Numbered from the stretch's first letter, positions 18,359 through 28,350 are shown. The stretch: DNA of 64,000 nt from Dermatophilus congolensis (GCA_030538115.1 JAUNUP010000013.1:1-64000), one strand, 5' to 3'. The notes: generated by a model not told the origin, from the sequence alone. Made by a program: numbers and translations.

Positions 18359-20737
18359 TCAGCCCTTCTGCAGAAAGTCGACCTGGGTTTCGTCGAGCCG
18401 GTCTTCGAGCATGCGGGCCAGATCGACGTAGTCGCGCAGGTCGGGGTCGGCGGCCACGATGCGGGAGGCGTCTTCGCGGGCCTCGGCGATGATCCGCTCG
18501 TCGTCGCGGCCCGTAAGGCGCAGCATCTGCAGCCGCGAGCCTGCTCCGCTCTGGCGGGAGCCGAGGATGTCACCCTCCCGACGCGACGCCAGGTCGAGCC
18601 GCGAGAGCTCGAAACCGTCGGTCGTCGCCGCGACCGCCTCGAGCCGATCACGGCCGGCGCTGGTCGGCTCTCGTGTCACGAGCAGGCACAATCCAGGCAG
18701 CCCACCCCGGCCCACGCGCCCGCGGAGCTGGTGAAGCTGCGAGATCCCGAACCGGTCGGCGTCGAGCACGACCATCACCGTCGCGTTCGGCACGTCGACC
18801 CCGACCTCGATCACCGTGGTCGACACCAGCACGTCGATGCGTCCCTGCGCGAACGCGGTCATCGTCGCGTCCTTCTCATCGCCGGACATGCGACCGTGCA
18901 GCAGCCCGAGGCGAACTCCGGCGAGAACGGGGTTCGCGGCCAGCTCGGCGTGGGCCTCGATCACGCCGCGCATCTGCGGTCGCGCGCTGGGATCCGGCCC
19001 GCGGTCCTCGAGGGGCAACTCGTCCTCGTCGATCCACTCTCCGGAGGGGGACATCCGGCCGCGCCGCTGCCGTACCCGAGTCGAATCGGCGCCTCCGGGG
19101 GCGTCGAACACATCGTCGTCGCCGCTCCACACGTCGGAGGCGGCCTCGAACCCGTCAGCGCCCGACTCCCCCGCAGCGCTCGCAGCGCCGCCCGCACTGA
19201 CTGGGTCGGATTCGTCGCCAATGCGCGGGCACACGATATAGACCTGACGTCCGCCTGCGACCTCCTCGGCCACCCTCTGCCAGGCGCGCTCGTACCAGCG
19301 GGGATTATCGACGATCGCGGTCTGCACCGGCGCCCGCCCGGCCGGGAGTTCGGCGAGTACGGAGGTGTCCATGTCGCCGAAGACCGTCATCGCCACCGTG
19401 CGCGGAATCGGCGTCGCCGTCATCACGAGCATGTGCGGCGAGTGCTTCGCTTTGTCCCGCAGGGCATCCCGCTGCTCCACTCCGAAGCGGTGCTGCTCGT
19501 CGACCACCACGAGGCCGAGGTCGGCGAACTGCACGTGCTCCTGCAGCAGGGCGTGCGTACCGACGACGATTCCCGCCTCCCCCGACGCCGCCTGCAGCAA
19601 CGCGGCCTTGCGGCGGGAGGTCGAGTCGCCTCCGACCAGAAGCGCGACCCGCGTGCCCTGGTCGGCGCCGCCGAGCAACCCGCCCTCGGCGAGCGGGCCG
19701 AGCATGGCCAGCAGCGAGCGGTGATGCTGTTGTGCGAGAACTTCGGTCGGGGCGAGCAGGGCTGCCTGCCCCCCCGCGTCGATCACCGCGAGCATCGCCC
19801 GCAGCGCCACTACCGTCTTGCCCGAGCCGACGTCTCCTTGCAGCAACCGGTTCATCGGATGGGCGCGCGCGAGGTCGCGGGCGATCTCCTCACCCACCGC
19901 TCGCTGCCCCCCGGTGAGGGTGAACGGCAGAGCCGCGTCGAAAGCCTCCAACAGCCCGCCGGGACGGGCGGAGCGGGGCACCGCCGGCGCATCCTGTTGC
20001 TCCAGCCGTCGCCGCGCCAGCGCGAGCTGGATCACGAGCGCTTCGTCGTACTTCAGCCGCTCGAACGCCGCGAAGAACTGAGCCGCGTTCTCGGGGAGGT
20101 GCATGTGCCGCCACGCGGTCGTGAAGTCGACGAGCCCCCGAGCGCGCGTTAATTCGCGCGGCACCGGGTCGCCGAGGTCGACTTTCTTGAGCACTTCTTC
20201 CACCGCGATCGAGATCTTCCACGACGGCATGCCCTTGACCTCGCGATATACCGGCACCCGCGCGCGCTGGAGCTGCGCGGACACGTCCCCGAAGTCATCG
20301 GGGGCGCCGGCGTCATCGGCCTCGTCGGGCTCGAACTGATACGCCGGATGCGCGAGCTGCCACTGATCGCGGTACGTGCTCACCGTGCCCGCGAACAAGC
20401 CCCGGCGTCCGACCTCGAACTCCCTCTCGTGCCCCCAGGCGTTGAAGAAGGTCAACGCCAACGTGTGGTCACCCGAACGGACCAAAGCGTTGAGCATGGG
20501 CCTCAGCCGCTTGCCCGCCTTCGGTCTGGGCGTGCGGGTCTCCGCACGGATCACCGTGCCGAAGAACACCACGTAGTCGCCCTTGTTCAGCCGGTCGAGG
20601 TTGCCGTTGGGGTCGAGAAACCGGCTCGGCCGAAAGCGCAGCAGCTCACCGACCGTCGTAATGTCACGGCCCTCGCGGAGCTTCTTGGGCCACGGGTCAG
20701 GGAGCACACTGCGCAGCGGGGTCCACCAGTCGGCCAT
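18359..20737 (-). CDS. recG: ATP-dependent DNA helicase RecG
   Basis: A 792-residue branched-DNA helicase that regresses stalled forks. The wedge/OB domain is N-terminal (LRFRPSRFLDPN). Superfamily 2 motifs follow: LLQGDVGSGKTVVALRAML, DEQHRFGVEQR and TATPIPRTVA, and later STTVIEVGVDVPNATVM and QLHQLRGRVGRGG. Between the helicase halves there is a roughly 80-residue acidic, low-complexity insert (about 18955-19215) that canonical RecG lacks. ATG at 20737 shares one base with the stop of the upstream gene (TGATG), so translation is coupled. The frame stays open far upstream without meaning. Confidence 0.96.
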   Translation of the reverse strand: MADWWTPLRSVLPDPWPKKLREGRDITTVGELLRFRPSRFLDPNGNLDRLNKGDYVVFFGTVIRAETRTPRPKAGKRLRPMLNALVRSGDHTLALTFFNAWGHEREFEVGRRGLFAGTVSTYRDQWQLAHPAYQFEPDEADDAGAPDDFGDVSAQLQRARVPVYREVKGMPSWKISIAVEEVLKKVDLGDPVPRELTRARGLVDFTTAWRHMHLPENAAQFFAAFERLKYDEALVIQLALARRRLEQQDAPAVPRSARPGGLLEAFDAALPFTLTGGQRAVGEEIARDLARAHPMNRLLQGDVGSGKTVVALRAMLAVIDAGGQAALLAPTEVLAQQHHRSLLAMLGPLAEGGLLGGADQGTRVALLVGGDSTSRRKAALLQAASGEAGIVVGTHALLQEHVQFADLGLVVVDEQHRFGVEQRDALRDKAKHSPHMLVMTATPIPRTVAMTVFGDMDTSVLAELPAGRAPVQTAIVDNPRWYERAWQRVAEEVAGGRQVYIVCPRIGDESDPVSAGGAASAAGESGADGFEAASDVWSGDDDVFDAPGGADSTRVRQRRGRMSPSGEWIDEDELPLEDRGPDPSARPQMRGVIEAHAELAANPVLAGVRLGLLHGRMSGDEKDATMTAFAQGRIDVLVSTTVIEVGVDVPNATVMVVLDADRFGISQLHQLRGRVGRGGLPGLCLLVTREPTSAGRDRLEAVAATTDGFELSRLDLASRREGDILGSRQSGAGSRLQMLRLTGRDDERIIAEAREDASRIVAADPDLRDYVDLARMLEDRLDETQVDFLQKG

Positions 20738-22641
20738 CACTCCACCCCGACGAGCAGGACGGCGTCGTGCTGGCCCCCCTCGATCGCGACCACCTCGATG
20801 CCGGGGTGCCCGCGCTCGATGAGGCCGGCCAGGCTCTCGGCCAGACCGATGTGCCCCTGACCTGCGACGAGGGTGACAAGCTCGGGTGCTGCGGCATCGT
20901 GGCCATCGTGAACGTCTCGTCCGTGCGAGCTCGCTCGAGGCGCGAGCAGGTGGTCGACGAGCGTCTTGGCCACTCCGACCACGTCTGGCCCCACCGCGCG
21001 CACGTCGCCTTCGGCGTACGCGAGCAGATCGCCTCGGCGACAGCGGCCGGCCGCGAAGGTCGCTGCGCGCGTGGCGACCTCCACGGAGCCGCACCGCACG
21101 GCCTCCGCGAGGGTTGCGAGGCGGCGGGCCTCGGTCTCGGGATCGGCGTCGGGGTCGTAGACCGCCAGGGCGGCGAGGGCCTGTACGGGAGAACGCGTAT
21201 CGGCCACCACCACGGTGATGCCGTCGGCGTTGGCCCGAACCGCCGCGGCCTGGGCCGCCACCGCGCCCTCGGGCCGCCCGGGCAGGGCGAGCACGGTCGT
21301 ACACCCGGTGCGGCGGATCGCCTGCTCCACCGACGCGAGCAGCCGCCTCGGCTCGGCCGCGCCACCATCTGCCGGTGTGATGACCTGTGCCCCCGTCTCG
21401 CGCATGAGCTCGGCGATGCCCGATCCCGTGGCTCCCGCGAGGACGCCCAGCCGCCCCTTGTCGAGGCCCGGATCGTCGGAGTGCGGCCTGGCTAACGGCA
21501 GTTCGAACGAGGGCGCTTGCTCGTGATGGTGCACGGCGTGTGTCGGGACGTGCTGCGGTGCCGCGTCGGCACAGGCCACGTCATCGGCGTCGGTGAGAAG
21601 CTCGACCCGGATGCCGGCCGGCGCGCCCACCAAGTGCGCGGCCTCGATGGCCGGACCCGGCTCACGCGTATGTACGTGCACTGTGACCAGCGAACGCACC
21701 CCGGCACGATCGCGGCTGCCGCCGATGACGATGCTGTCGCCCAGCTCGGCGAGGCGCTTGCTCAGCTCCTCCACCTTCTCCGATTCGGCGTCGGAGAGGT
21801 GGTACACGACTTCGTACTCCGGCACCGAGCCGAGCGCCGAGCCCAGGGCCGGACCAAGGGCCGACGCAGCCACCCGGGCGGAGGGCTGAGCGGCTCGCCC
21901 GTGCCCGCCCTCCGGGAGCCCGATGGGCGCGGAGCGGCGGTCGACCCGGTGAACCACGTCGTCGAGGGCCTGGTAGATCACGACGAGGCCAGCCCCGCCC
22001 GCGTCGACCACGCCCGCCTCCGCGAGCTGCGGCAACTGGGAGGTCGTACCGGCCAGCCCCCGCAGCGCCGCCTCGGTGGTCGCGCGCACGACCTCCGCGA
22101 GCGAACCGCCCCCGTCGGCCGTGGCCTGCGCGGCAGCGGCCGCGGCCTCGGCGACCGTGAGGATCGTGCCGTCGACGGGATTGCTCACGCCCTCACGGGC
22201 GCGCCTCGCCGCCACGCTCAGCGCCGTCGCCAGCTCGACCGGACCGACCGTCGCGTCGTCACCGTCGTCGGGCGTCTGAGAGGCGCTCTCGATGCGGGTG
22301 AGCCCGATGCCCTCGGCGAGGCCCACGATCAACTGGCTGAGGATCACACCCGAGTTGCCGCGCGCCGAGAGCAGAGCGTCGCGGCTCAACTCGTCGAGGC
22401 GCGACTGCAGCGATCGTTCCTGCCCGTTCGCGTCGGCGAGAAGCATCTCGAGCGCCGACGAGAGGGTGCGCAGCATGTTCGTGCCCGTGTCGCCGTCGGG
22501 TACCGGAAACACGTTGAGGGCATCGAGTTCTTCCTGCCGCTCGGCGAGGTACGCGGCGGCAGTGAATGCCCACCGCAGAAACGAACCCTGATTCAGGCTC
22601 GACAGCGGCGTCGACGGCGTCACGGACTCGACCACTGGCAC
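20737..22641 (-). CDS. DAK2 domain fatty acid kinase-like protein (FakA/YloV family)
   Basis: A 634-residue protein. The N-terminal DhaL/DAK2 kinase domain carries the nucleotide and metal motif [14 protein letters not shown] and [13 protein letters not shown]. The C-terminal DAK1-like domain includes [13 protein letters not shown] and the repeated LVAGQGHIG region. FakA proteins phosphorylate fatty acids bound to FakB partners. Whether this protein does so cannot be told without seeing a FakB. Start GTG at 22641 has GAGGA nine bases upstream. Placement ahead of recG is conserved in many Gram-positive bacteria. Confidence 0.88.
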   Translation of the reverse strand: MPVVESVTPSTPLSSLNQGSFLRWAFTAAAYLAERQEELDALNVFPVPDGDTGTNMLRTLSSALEMLLADANGQERSLQSRLDELSRDALLSARGNSGVILSQLIVGLAEGIGLTRIESASQTPDDGDDATVGPVELATALSVAARRAREGVSNPVDGTILTVAEAAAAAAQATADGGGSLAEVVRATTEAALRGLAGTTSQLPQLAEAGVVDAGGAGLVVIYQALDDVVHRVDRRSAPIGLPEGGHGRAAQPSARVAASALGPALGSALGSVPEYEVVYHLSDAESEKVEELSKRLAELGDSIVIGGSRDRAGVRSLVTVHVHTREPGPAIEAAHLVGAPAGIRVELLTDADDVACADAAPQHVPTHAVHHHEQAPSFELPLARPHSDDPGLDKGRLGVLAGATGSGIAELMRETGAQVITPADGGAAEPRRLLASVEQAIRRTGCTTVLALPGRPEGAVAAQAAAVRANADGITVVVADTRSPVQALAALAVYDPDADPETEARRLATLAEAVRCGSVEVATRAATFAAGRCRRGDLLAYAEGDVRAVGPDVVGVAKTLVDHLLAPRASSHGRDVHDGHDAAAPELVTLVAGQGHIGLAESLAGLIERGHPGIEVVAIEGGQHDAVLLVGVE

Positions 22642-22692
22642 GCATCACATCCTCACATCAGTTCGGGCTTTGATCGCAGCAGGCGTCGGCAT

Positions 22693-22722
22693 TTGGGTCA
22701 GTCGCGGGGTGTTCGCTACAGT
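22693..22722 (+). promoter_or_regulatory. Promoter for rpmB
   Basis: A -35 hexamer TTGGGT (22693-22698), an 18-bp spacer and a -10 hexamer TACAGT (22717-22722), about 110 bases upstream of rpmB. Confidence 0.65.
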
Positions 22723-22833
22723 TGGTTCGTTCGACCGGACGCTTCGCCGCGCCCGCGTCGTGATGACGACGTCGGTGCCGCAATGCGGACCGGTCATTCT
22801 TTGTCCGAATCTTTCGATCACCAGGAGTATCAC

Positions 22834-23028
22834 GTGGCTGCCAACTGCGACGTCTGCGGCAAGGGCCCCAACTTCGGGTACAGCGTCTCCCACTCGCACC
22901 GCCGTACGAAGCGCCGCTGGGTTCCGAACATCCAGCGCGTCCGCGCTCTCGTCGGCCCGTCGGGGGTCACCCCGAAGCGCCTCAACGTGTGCACCTCGTG
23001 CCTCAAGGCCGGCAAGGTCAAGCGCTGA
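22834..23028 (+). CDS. rpmB: 50S ribosomal protein L28
   Basis: A 64-residue ribosomal protein that begins at GTG (22834) with AGGAG seven bases upstream. The N-terminus [20 protein letters not shown] and the C-terminal [12 protein letters not shown] are L28 signatures. The two CxxC pairs make this the zinc-binding (C+) form, like the L32 protein in this window. It is a single gene with its own promoter and a strong terminator, divergent from the fakA-like gene. Confidence 0.96.
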   Translation: MAANCDVCGKGPNFGYSVSHSHRRTKRRWVPNIQRVRALVGPSGVTPKRLNVCTSCLKAGKVKR

Positions 23029-23073
23029 CCAACCTGGCGCTGACTGCCTGACGGCAGGGCCTGAATTCGCTCG

Positions 23074-23110
23074 AAGCGACCGCCGCGACCTCACGTCGCG
23101 GCGGTCGCTT
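23074..23110 (+). terminator. Terminator of rpmB
   Basis: A perfect 16-bp inverted repeat (AAGCGACCGCCGCGAC / GTCGCGGCGGTCGCTT) with a 5-nt loop, 45 bases after rpmB, followed by a short T-containing stretch. Confidence 0.85.
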
Positions 23111-23176
23111 TGTGCGCTCTGCCTGCGTATACAAGCTCCCCTGACCCTTGCTCGGGCGCCTGGGACACTCAGATGC

Positions 23177-23773
23177 ATGACTTCGACGTCGGCCCCCGAA
23201 GCCACCCGTGCGACCGGATACAGCGTGCGGATGGGCGAGGCGAGCGACGCCGAGTGCATCGCCCAGGTGCACAGGCAGGTGTGGCGAGCCACCTACAGCG
23301 AACTGGTCGCCCCCGAGGTCTTGAAGCGGCACCTGAACTCCGACGATGCCACGACCCGCTGGACCAGCCGCCTCGAACGCAGCGGCGCCGACGCCCCGCC
23401 CGTGTGGGTGGGCGTCGACCCCGAGGGTGAGATCGTCGCCCTCGGCTGCTCAGGTCCGCCGCGCGACCCCGATCACCCAGTCGGCTGGGAGCTGTGGGCG
23501 ATCAACGTCATGCCCAGCGCGCAGGGCACCGGGCTGGCCGACATGCTCATGGAGCGCCTCGTCGCAGACCTACCCGCCTACCTCTGGGTGATGGAGGACA
23601 ACGCCCGTGCGATCGCGTTCTACGAACGCCACGGGTTCGTACTCGACGGACTCCACCACGTCGACGAGGATTTCGGCACCGTCGACGTGCGGATGACCCG
23701 CCGCGGCACCCACGGTCGCCCCGTCAGCGGTCGAAATGGTCCCACGTCGCGACGTGCGGGTCGGAACCGTTGA
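23177..23773 (+). CDS. GNAT family N-acetyltransferase
   Basis: A 198-residue GNAT protein that would acetylate an amine from acetyl-CoA. The N-terminal part (VRMGEASDAECIAQVHRQVW) and the core ELWAINVMPSAQGTGLADML carry the typical V-x-P-x-x-x-G-x-G-x-A acetyl-CoA loop, followed by NARAIAFYERHGFV. The substrate is not predictable. ATG at 23177 is the first methionine before the family homology. The last 50 bases overlap the 3' end of the convergent thiL gene. Confidence 0.88.
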   Translation: MTSTSAPEATRATGYSVRMGEASDAECIAQVHRQVWRATYSELVAPEVLKRHLNSDDATTRWTSRLERSGADAPPVWVGVDPEGEIVALGCSGPPRDPDHPVGWELWAINVMPSAQGTGLADMLMERLVADLPAYLWVMEDNARAIAFYERHGFVLDGLHHVDEDFGTVDVRMTRRGTHGRPVSGRNGPTSRRAGRNR

Positions 23774-24725
23774 ACGTCATCCTCGGATAGTCGTCGTCGC
23801 CGACTTCATGCACGCGGCCGATGACGCGCCACCCCTGCGGCACCTGCGCGGAGGTCGGAAAGGTCGCGAGAAGCGAATGCTCCTCTCCTCCGCCGAGCAC
23901 GCAGCGTAGGCCCACGTCTGCGCCGAGAACCGGCGCCAGCCTGGCCACGTCGGGGGCCACGCCTGCCGCCGAGATCGCCATCACGACATCGCTGGCACGC
24001 GCCACCCGGGCTGCGTCGACGACCAGGCCGTCGGATAGGTCGATCATGGAGGTCGCGCCGGCCTTGGCCGCCACCGGTCCCTGCTCGACCGGGGGCCGCG
24101 GCCGCAGGTGCACCTCGACCAGCTCGGGGTCGTCGTCGCGGCGGCCGGTGCTCAGCAATTCGAAACCGGCACCGGAACGCCCCAGGGTGCCCGCCACCGC
24201 GATCACGTCGCCGGGGCGTGCCCCGTTGCGGCGTACGGCAGCCCGACCTTCCAGGTCTCCAAGAGCGGTGATCGAGAGCATCACGGTGCCCGCCGGCGCT
24301 GACGACAGGTCACCTCCGAGCACGTGTGCCCCGGCAGCGCGAGCCGCCGCAGCGATACCGCCCGCCGATTCCACCGCCCACGCGACCGAGGTCGCCGGGT
24401 CGGCGGCGAGGGTCACGAGGATCCCGCGCGTCACGCCTCCCATCGCCGCGATATCGGCTACGTTCTGCGCCACACACTTGGCGCCCACCTGTTCGGCGGT
24501 GCTCCATTCGTCGAGCCAGTCGCTGCCCCGCACCATCGTGTCGGTGGTCGCGAGCGTGCAGCCGTCGCTGGTGCGCAGCAGCGCAGTGTCGTCGCCGGGC
24601 CCGATCAGCGTCCAGTCGTTCTGCACGTCCGATTCACCGGTCGCGTAGACCGGAAAAATGAGCGAGAGCAGCTCCTCCTCGCTCACGGACGACAACGGAC
24701 CGGGTGGCATGGGCAGACGTGGCAC
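23724..24725 (-). CDS. thiL: Thiamine-monophosphate kinase
   Basis: A 333-residue kinase that makes thiamine pyrophosphate from thiamine monophosphate. Motifs are GPGDDTALLR with TTDTMVRGSDW near the N-terminus, NVADIAAMGG, GGDLSSA and IDLSDGLVVDAARVA, plus LGGGEEHSLLAT. The open frame has a TTG at 24731, but it abuts the AGGAG; GTG at 24725 has a six-base spacing and is preferred. It is convergent with, and overlaps, the GNAT gene by 50 bases. Confidence 0.95.
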   Translation of the reverse strand: MPRLPMPPGPLSSVSEEELLSLIFPVYATGESDVQNDWTLIGPGDDTALLRTSDGCTLATTDTMVRGSDWLDEWSTAEQVGAKCVAQNVADIAAMGGVTRGILVTLAADPATSVAWAVESAGGIAAAARAAGAHVLGGDLSSAPAGTVMLSITALGDLEGRAAVRRNGARPGDVIAVAGTLGRSGAGFELLSTGRRDDDPELVEVHLRPRPPVEQGPVAAKAGATSMIDLSDGLVVDAARVARASDVVMAISAAGVAPDVARLAPVLGADVGLRCVLGGGEEHSLLATFPTSAQVPQGWRVIGRVHEVGDDDYPRMTFNGSDPHVATWDHFDR

Positions 24726-24855
24726 GGGCAACTCCTGGTGTCGAACGAGTGACGGCGACCTGTTGCGAAACTACCCCTCTCCAGCTCGCGGTCGGGGATT
24801 CGAGCGAGAATGACGTCAGGTCGCACGTCGACCGCCCCACCACGAGGAGGACCCA

Positions 24856-25356
24856 GTGCCCGCGCTCCGCCGCAACTGCAAGGCTCGACCGTCTCCGCAG
24901 GTCACAGTGCGCAGCAGGCACGCCGCAGCGGCCGTGGGCATGCTGGCTGTGGCTGCGCTGTCGGCATGCTCGTCGACGGTCGAGGTCGTACCTGCCGACC
25001 GCGCATCCGATCCGCTGTGTGCGCAGGTCGCGGCGGCCTGGCCGGAGACGGTGGCCAAGCAGGCCCGGGTCGAGACGACCTCCGACGAGCAAGGCGCGGC
25101 TGCGTGGGGTGACCCGGCGATCATCGCCCGCTGCGGTGTCACGTCGCCGGGGCCCACCACGAACGACTGCATCGACGCCAACGGAATCGACTGGGTCGCC
25201 ATCCCCCTCGACGACGGCACCCGATTCGTCAGCTACGGCCGCTCCCCCGCGGTCGAGATTCTCGTACCGAAGAAGTACGCCCCCGAGGGCATCCTGCTAC
25301 CCGCGTTCGCGGAGGCGACGGCCAAGATCCCCCAGGGCGAAAGCCGCTGCCTGTAG
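24856..25356 (+). CDS. DUF3515 family lipoprotein
   Basis: A 166-residue secreted lipoprotein. An Arg/His-rich n-region and hydrophobic core lead to the lipobox LSAC, with the lipidated cysteine at residue 38. The mature part contains the DUF3515 landmarks near DPLCAQVAAAWPETV, WGDPAIIARCGV and GIDWVAIPLDDGTRFVSYGR. The function is unknown. The gene is commonly found beside ddl and thiL in Actinobacteria, as here. GTG at 24856 has GAGGAGG five bases upstream. Confidence 0.87.
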   Translation: MPALRRNCKARPSPQVTVRSRHAAAAVGMLAVAALSACSSTVEVVPADRASDPLCAQVAAAWPETVAKQARVETTSDEQGAAAWGDPAIIARCGVTSPGPTTNDCIDANGIDWVAIPLDDGTRFVSYGRSPAVEILVPKKYAPEGILLPAFAEATAKIPQGESRCL

Positions 25357-25375
25357 CCCGGCTAGGGCATCCGAG

Positions 25376-26515
25376 TCAGCGGAGGCCTACGCGGCGCTCC
25401 ATGGCCTGCTCGATGAGGTCGGTGATGAGGGCCGTGTACGGCAGGCCCGTAGCCGCCCACATGGTCGGGAACATCGAGAACGGCGTGAAGCCGGGCAGCG
25501 TGTTGATCTCGTTGATGATCACCTCGCCGGCCTCGGTGACGAAGAAGTCGCACCGGGCCAAGCCCTCGCAGGAGGCGGCCTCGAACGCCTCCACGGCGAG
25601 CTCACGCACCTTCGCGGTCACCTCGTCGGGCAAGTCAGCCGGGCACGAGAGCGTCACGTCTTTCTCGGAGAGGTATTTCGCCTCGAAGTCGTAGAAGTCG
25701 TGGCTGGCCACGACGATCTCGCCGGGCAGGCTGGCACGCGGCTCCTCGAGCCCGCGCCCGCCGAGCACTGCGCACTCGATCTCGCGACCGAAGATGCCCT
25801 GCTCGACGATCACCTTGGGGTCGTGCACGCGAGCCGCCTCGATGGCCTGAGTGAGGCCCTCACGCCCGTCAGCCGCGGTCACGCGCGTGATGCCGACGCT
25901 CGAGCCGGCCCGCGTCGGCTTGACGAACACCGGGAATTCCAGGCGCGAGATCCGTTCCAGAGCCGCGTCGGGATCGGCGAGCCACTGCCGGTCGGTGACG
26001 ACCTCGTACGGCCCCACCGGCAGCCCGGCGGCCTCGAACGCCACCTTCATGTAGTGCTTGTCCATCATCATCGCGGAGGCGAGCACACCGCAGCCGACGT
26101 AGCGCACGTCGGCCAACTCGAACAGCCCCTGGATCGTCCCGTCTTCACCGAACGGCCCGTGCAGCAGCGGAAACGCGACGTCGATATCGCCCAGCGATTC
26201 GGTCTCGCGGCCCTTGGCGATGAGGTGCATCTCGCGGTCACCAGCCACGAGCGGCAGCGTGACCTGGTGGTCTGCGTCGGGCACCTCGGGCAACTTGCCG
26301 TCGTGGATCTGCAGTCTCGAGATCTCGTCGGGCATCAGCACCCAGCGGCCGTTCTTGGCGATGCCGATCGGCACCACGTCGTAGGCGTCGCGGTCGATCG
26401 CGCCGAGAACCCCGGCTGCGGTGACGCACGAGATGGAGTGCTCCGACGAGCGCCCACCGAAGATGACGGCGACGCGCGGCTTACGGGTGGCGGAGGGGGC
26501 AGGTGAAGTGCTCAT
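25376..26515 (-). CDS. ddl: D-alanine-D-alanine ligase
   Basis: A 379-residue ATP-grasp ligase that makes the D-Ala-D-Ala dipeptide of peptidoglycan. Motifs are VIFGGRSSEHSISCVTA (N-terminal), HGPFGEDGTIQGLFE, KPTRAGSSVGITRV, GLARCDFFV and INEINTLPGFTPFSMFP. The serine and metal-binding residues of the family are present. It follows gpsA by 12 bases, a gpsA-ddl pair that is widespread in Actinobacteria. Confidence 0.97.
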   Translation of the reverse strand: MSTSPAPSATRKPRVAVIFGGRSSEHSISCVTAAGVLGAIDRDAYDVVPIGIAKNGRWVLMPDEISRLQIHDGKLPEVPDADHQVTLPLVAGDREMHLIAKGRETESLGDIDVAFPLLHGPFGEDGTIQGLFELADVRYVGCGVLASAMMMDKHYMKVAFEAAGLPVGPYEVVTDRQWLADPDAALERISRLEFPVFVKPTRAGSSVGITRVTAADGREGLTQAIEAARVHDPKVIVEQGIFGREIECAVLGGRGLEEPRASLPGEIVVASHDFYDFEAKYLSEKDVTLSCPADLPDEVTAKVRELAVEAFEAASCEGLARCDFFVTEAGEVIINEINTLPGFTPFSMFPTMWAATGLPYTALITDLIEQAMERRVGLR

Positions 26516-26527
26516 CGATTCCGGACT

Positions 26528-27547
26528 CTACCGGTGCGGTGACCCCGCTGACTTCTCCGATTTGCGTTGCCTCGACATCAGCACGTCGGCCATGAGTTCG
26601 GGGCGTTGACCGTCGTGCACGACCGCGACGACGGCCTCGCAGATCGGCACCTCGACGCCTTGTGCCCTGGCCAGGTCGAGCATCGACATGCACGACGTGA
26701 CGCCCTCGGCGGTCTGCCCGGTCTTGGTGACCACCTCCTCGAGCGACATGCCTTGGCCGAGCCCGACACCCACGCGGTGGTTGCGCGACAGAGGCGACAT
26801 GCACGTCGCGATGAGGTCGCCGACGCCGGCGAGGCCGGAGAACGTCGCAGGATCTGCGCCGAGCGAGACCCCGAGCCGCACGGTCTCGGCAAGGCCGCGC
26901 GTGACGATCGTCGCCTTGGTGTTGTCGCCGAAGCCCATACCCTCGGCCACCCCGACAGCCACTGCGACCACGTTCTTCGTCGCCCCGCCGAGTTCGGCGC
27001 CGATGATGTCGATGTCGGTATACGGCCTGAAATAGGGGGTCGCGCAGGCCTCGGCGACGATGTCAGCGGTGCCCTCATTCACGGAGGCGACCACGCTGGC
27101 CGACGGCTGCCGCGCCGCGATCTCCTTGGCCAGGTTCGGCCCCGAGATCACGGCGATGCGCTCGTGCTCGATCTGCCCCACCTCGGCCACGACCTCGCTC
27201 ATCCGCAGCCCGGTGCCCTGCTCGATGCCCTTCATGAGCGACACCACGGCAGCGTCGCGGGGAATCATCGGCCGCCAACCGTCGAGCCCCTTGCGCAGGG
27301 TCTGCGACGGGATCGCCAGAACGACGATCTCGGCCCCGTCGAGTGCCTCGGCCACGTCGCTCGTCGCCACGATCGCGTCGGAAAGGGGCACGCCCGGCAG
27401 GTAGTCGTCGTTCACGCGCTCGGAGTTGATGCGGGCCATCTGCTCGGGCCGCCGGCCCCACAGCCGCACCGACGAGCCCGCGTCGGCCAGGATCATCGAG
27501 AAGGCCGTGCCCCAGCTTCCGGCGCCGAGAACCGCGACGTCGCGCAT
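26528..27547 (-). CDS. gpsA: Glycerol-3-phosphate dehydrogenase [NAD(P)+]
   Basis: A 339-residue enzyme that reduces dihydroxyacetone phosphate to sn-glycerol-3-phosphate for phospholipid synthesis. The N-terminal Rossmann motif is VLGAGSWGTAFSMILA; KGIEQGTGLRMSEV, SGPNLAKEI, GATKNVVAVAVGVAEGMGFGDN and LAGVGDLIATC are family signatures. The frame opens upstream at 27625, but the ATG at 27547 has AGGAGG in place and begins the Rossmann fold. It probably forms one transcript with ddl. Confidence 0.97.
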   Translation of the reverse strand: MRDVAVLGAGSWGTAFSMILADAGSSVRLWGRRPEQMARINSERVNDDYLPGVPLSDAIVATSDVAEALDGAEIVVLAIPSQTLRKGLDGWRPMIPRDAAVVSLMKGIEQGTGLRMSEVVAEVGQIEHERIAVISGPNLAKEIAARQPSASVVASVNEGTADIVAEACATPYFRPYTDIDIIGAELGGATKNVVAVAVGVAEGMGFGDNTKATIVTRGLAETVRLGVSLGADPATFSGLAGVGDLIATCMSPLSRNHRVGVGLGQGMSLEEVVTKTGQTAEGVTSCMSMLDLARAQGVEVPICEAVVAVVHDGQRPELMADVLMSRQRKSEKSAGSPHR

Positions 27548-27633
27548 GCCATCCTCCTGACTCAGGGCGGGCGGTGCAGCCGCCCGTGGGCCGATCTGCG
27601 CCGGGGCGGCGATTCGATCCACCATAGTGTCCG

Positions 27634-28350
27634 ATGGACACCCCGCCCCTGCATACCCACGATGCCGTACCGCCCGAGCACTGGACGTTCGTCGTCCCCG
27701 TACGCGACGCCTCCACGGCCAAGACGCGGCTGGTCGCTCCGGTCGGGGTCGATCACGCGGAGCTGGTGCGGGCGATGGCGCTGGACGTGCTCGGCAGCGT
27801 CGCCGCTACGGGGGCGACCCTCGTTCTCGTTACCGACGATCCGGTGCTGGTCACAGTGGGGACCGACGGATGTGAAGGCGTCGAGGGAACGGCTCGGATT
27901 CGTGTGATCCGCGATCCGGCCCGCGGCCTGTCCGCCGCCATCGAGACGGGTCTCGCGGAGGTCGAACCGCACGCGCCCGCGGCCGTGCTTCTCGGTGACG
28001 TGCCGTGCCTACGCACCGACGACGTGATCGCGGCCCTCAAGGCGACGGTCGCCGCAGCCGTCGAGCCCCCTGCTCCCGGCGCGCCTGCCGCGTTCGTGCG
28101 CGACGCCGCCGGAACCGGCACGACGATGCTCGCCTCCACGCGGCGCGATCGCCTCCGGCCTCGGTTCGGCGTCGGCTCCGCGGCGGCACATGCGCTGGTT
28201 GCAGTGGAGATCGGCACGCGTCTTCAACGTCTACGACGCGACGTCGACACCGCCTCCGACCTCGACGACGCGATCCGCCTCGGGGCAGGACCGCGCACCA
28301 CGCAGGTGCTGGCGGCCGGTCGGCCAGGAGGGTGGCTCGACCGGCGCTAG
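27634..28350 (+). CDS. cofC: 2-phospho-L-lactate (or PEP) guanylyltransferase
   Basis: A 238-residue CofC-family nucleotidyltransferase in coenzyme F420 synthesis; it links GMP to phospholactate or, in many actinobacteria, phosphoenolpyruvate. The motif FVVPVRDASTAKTRL near residues 19-33, ALDVLGSV, DPARGLSAAIETGL and the metal-binding LLGDVPCLRTDD fit, as does the late FGVGSAAAH. No other F420 genes are in the window. It is divergent from gpsA; the starts are 86 bases apart. Confidence 0.88.
   Translation: MDTPPLHTHDAVPPEHWTFVVPVRDASTAKTRLVAPVGVDHAELVRAMALDVLGSVAATGATLVLVTDDPVLVTVGTDGCEGVEGTARIRVIRDPARGLSAAIETGLAEVEPHAPAAVLLGDVPCLRTDDVIAALKATVAAAVEPPAPGAPAAFVRDAAGTGTTMLASTRRDRLRPRFGVGSAAAHALVAVEIGTRLQRLRRDVDTASDLDDAIRLGAGPRTTQVLAAGRPGGWLDRR

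Noticed and set aside
17750..20152. An 800-codon open frame opposite rsmD and recG
   Set aside because: It spans two verified genes on the other strand and shows no family motif.
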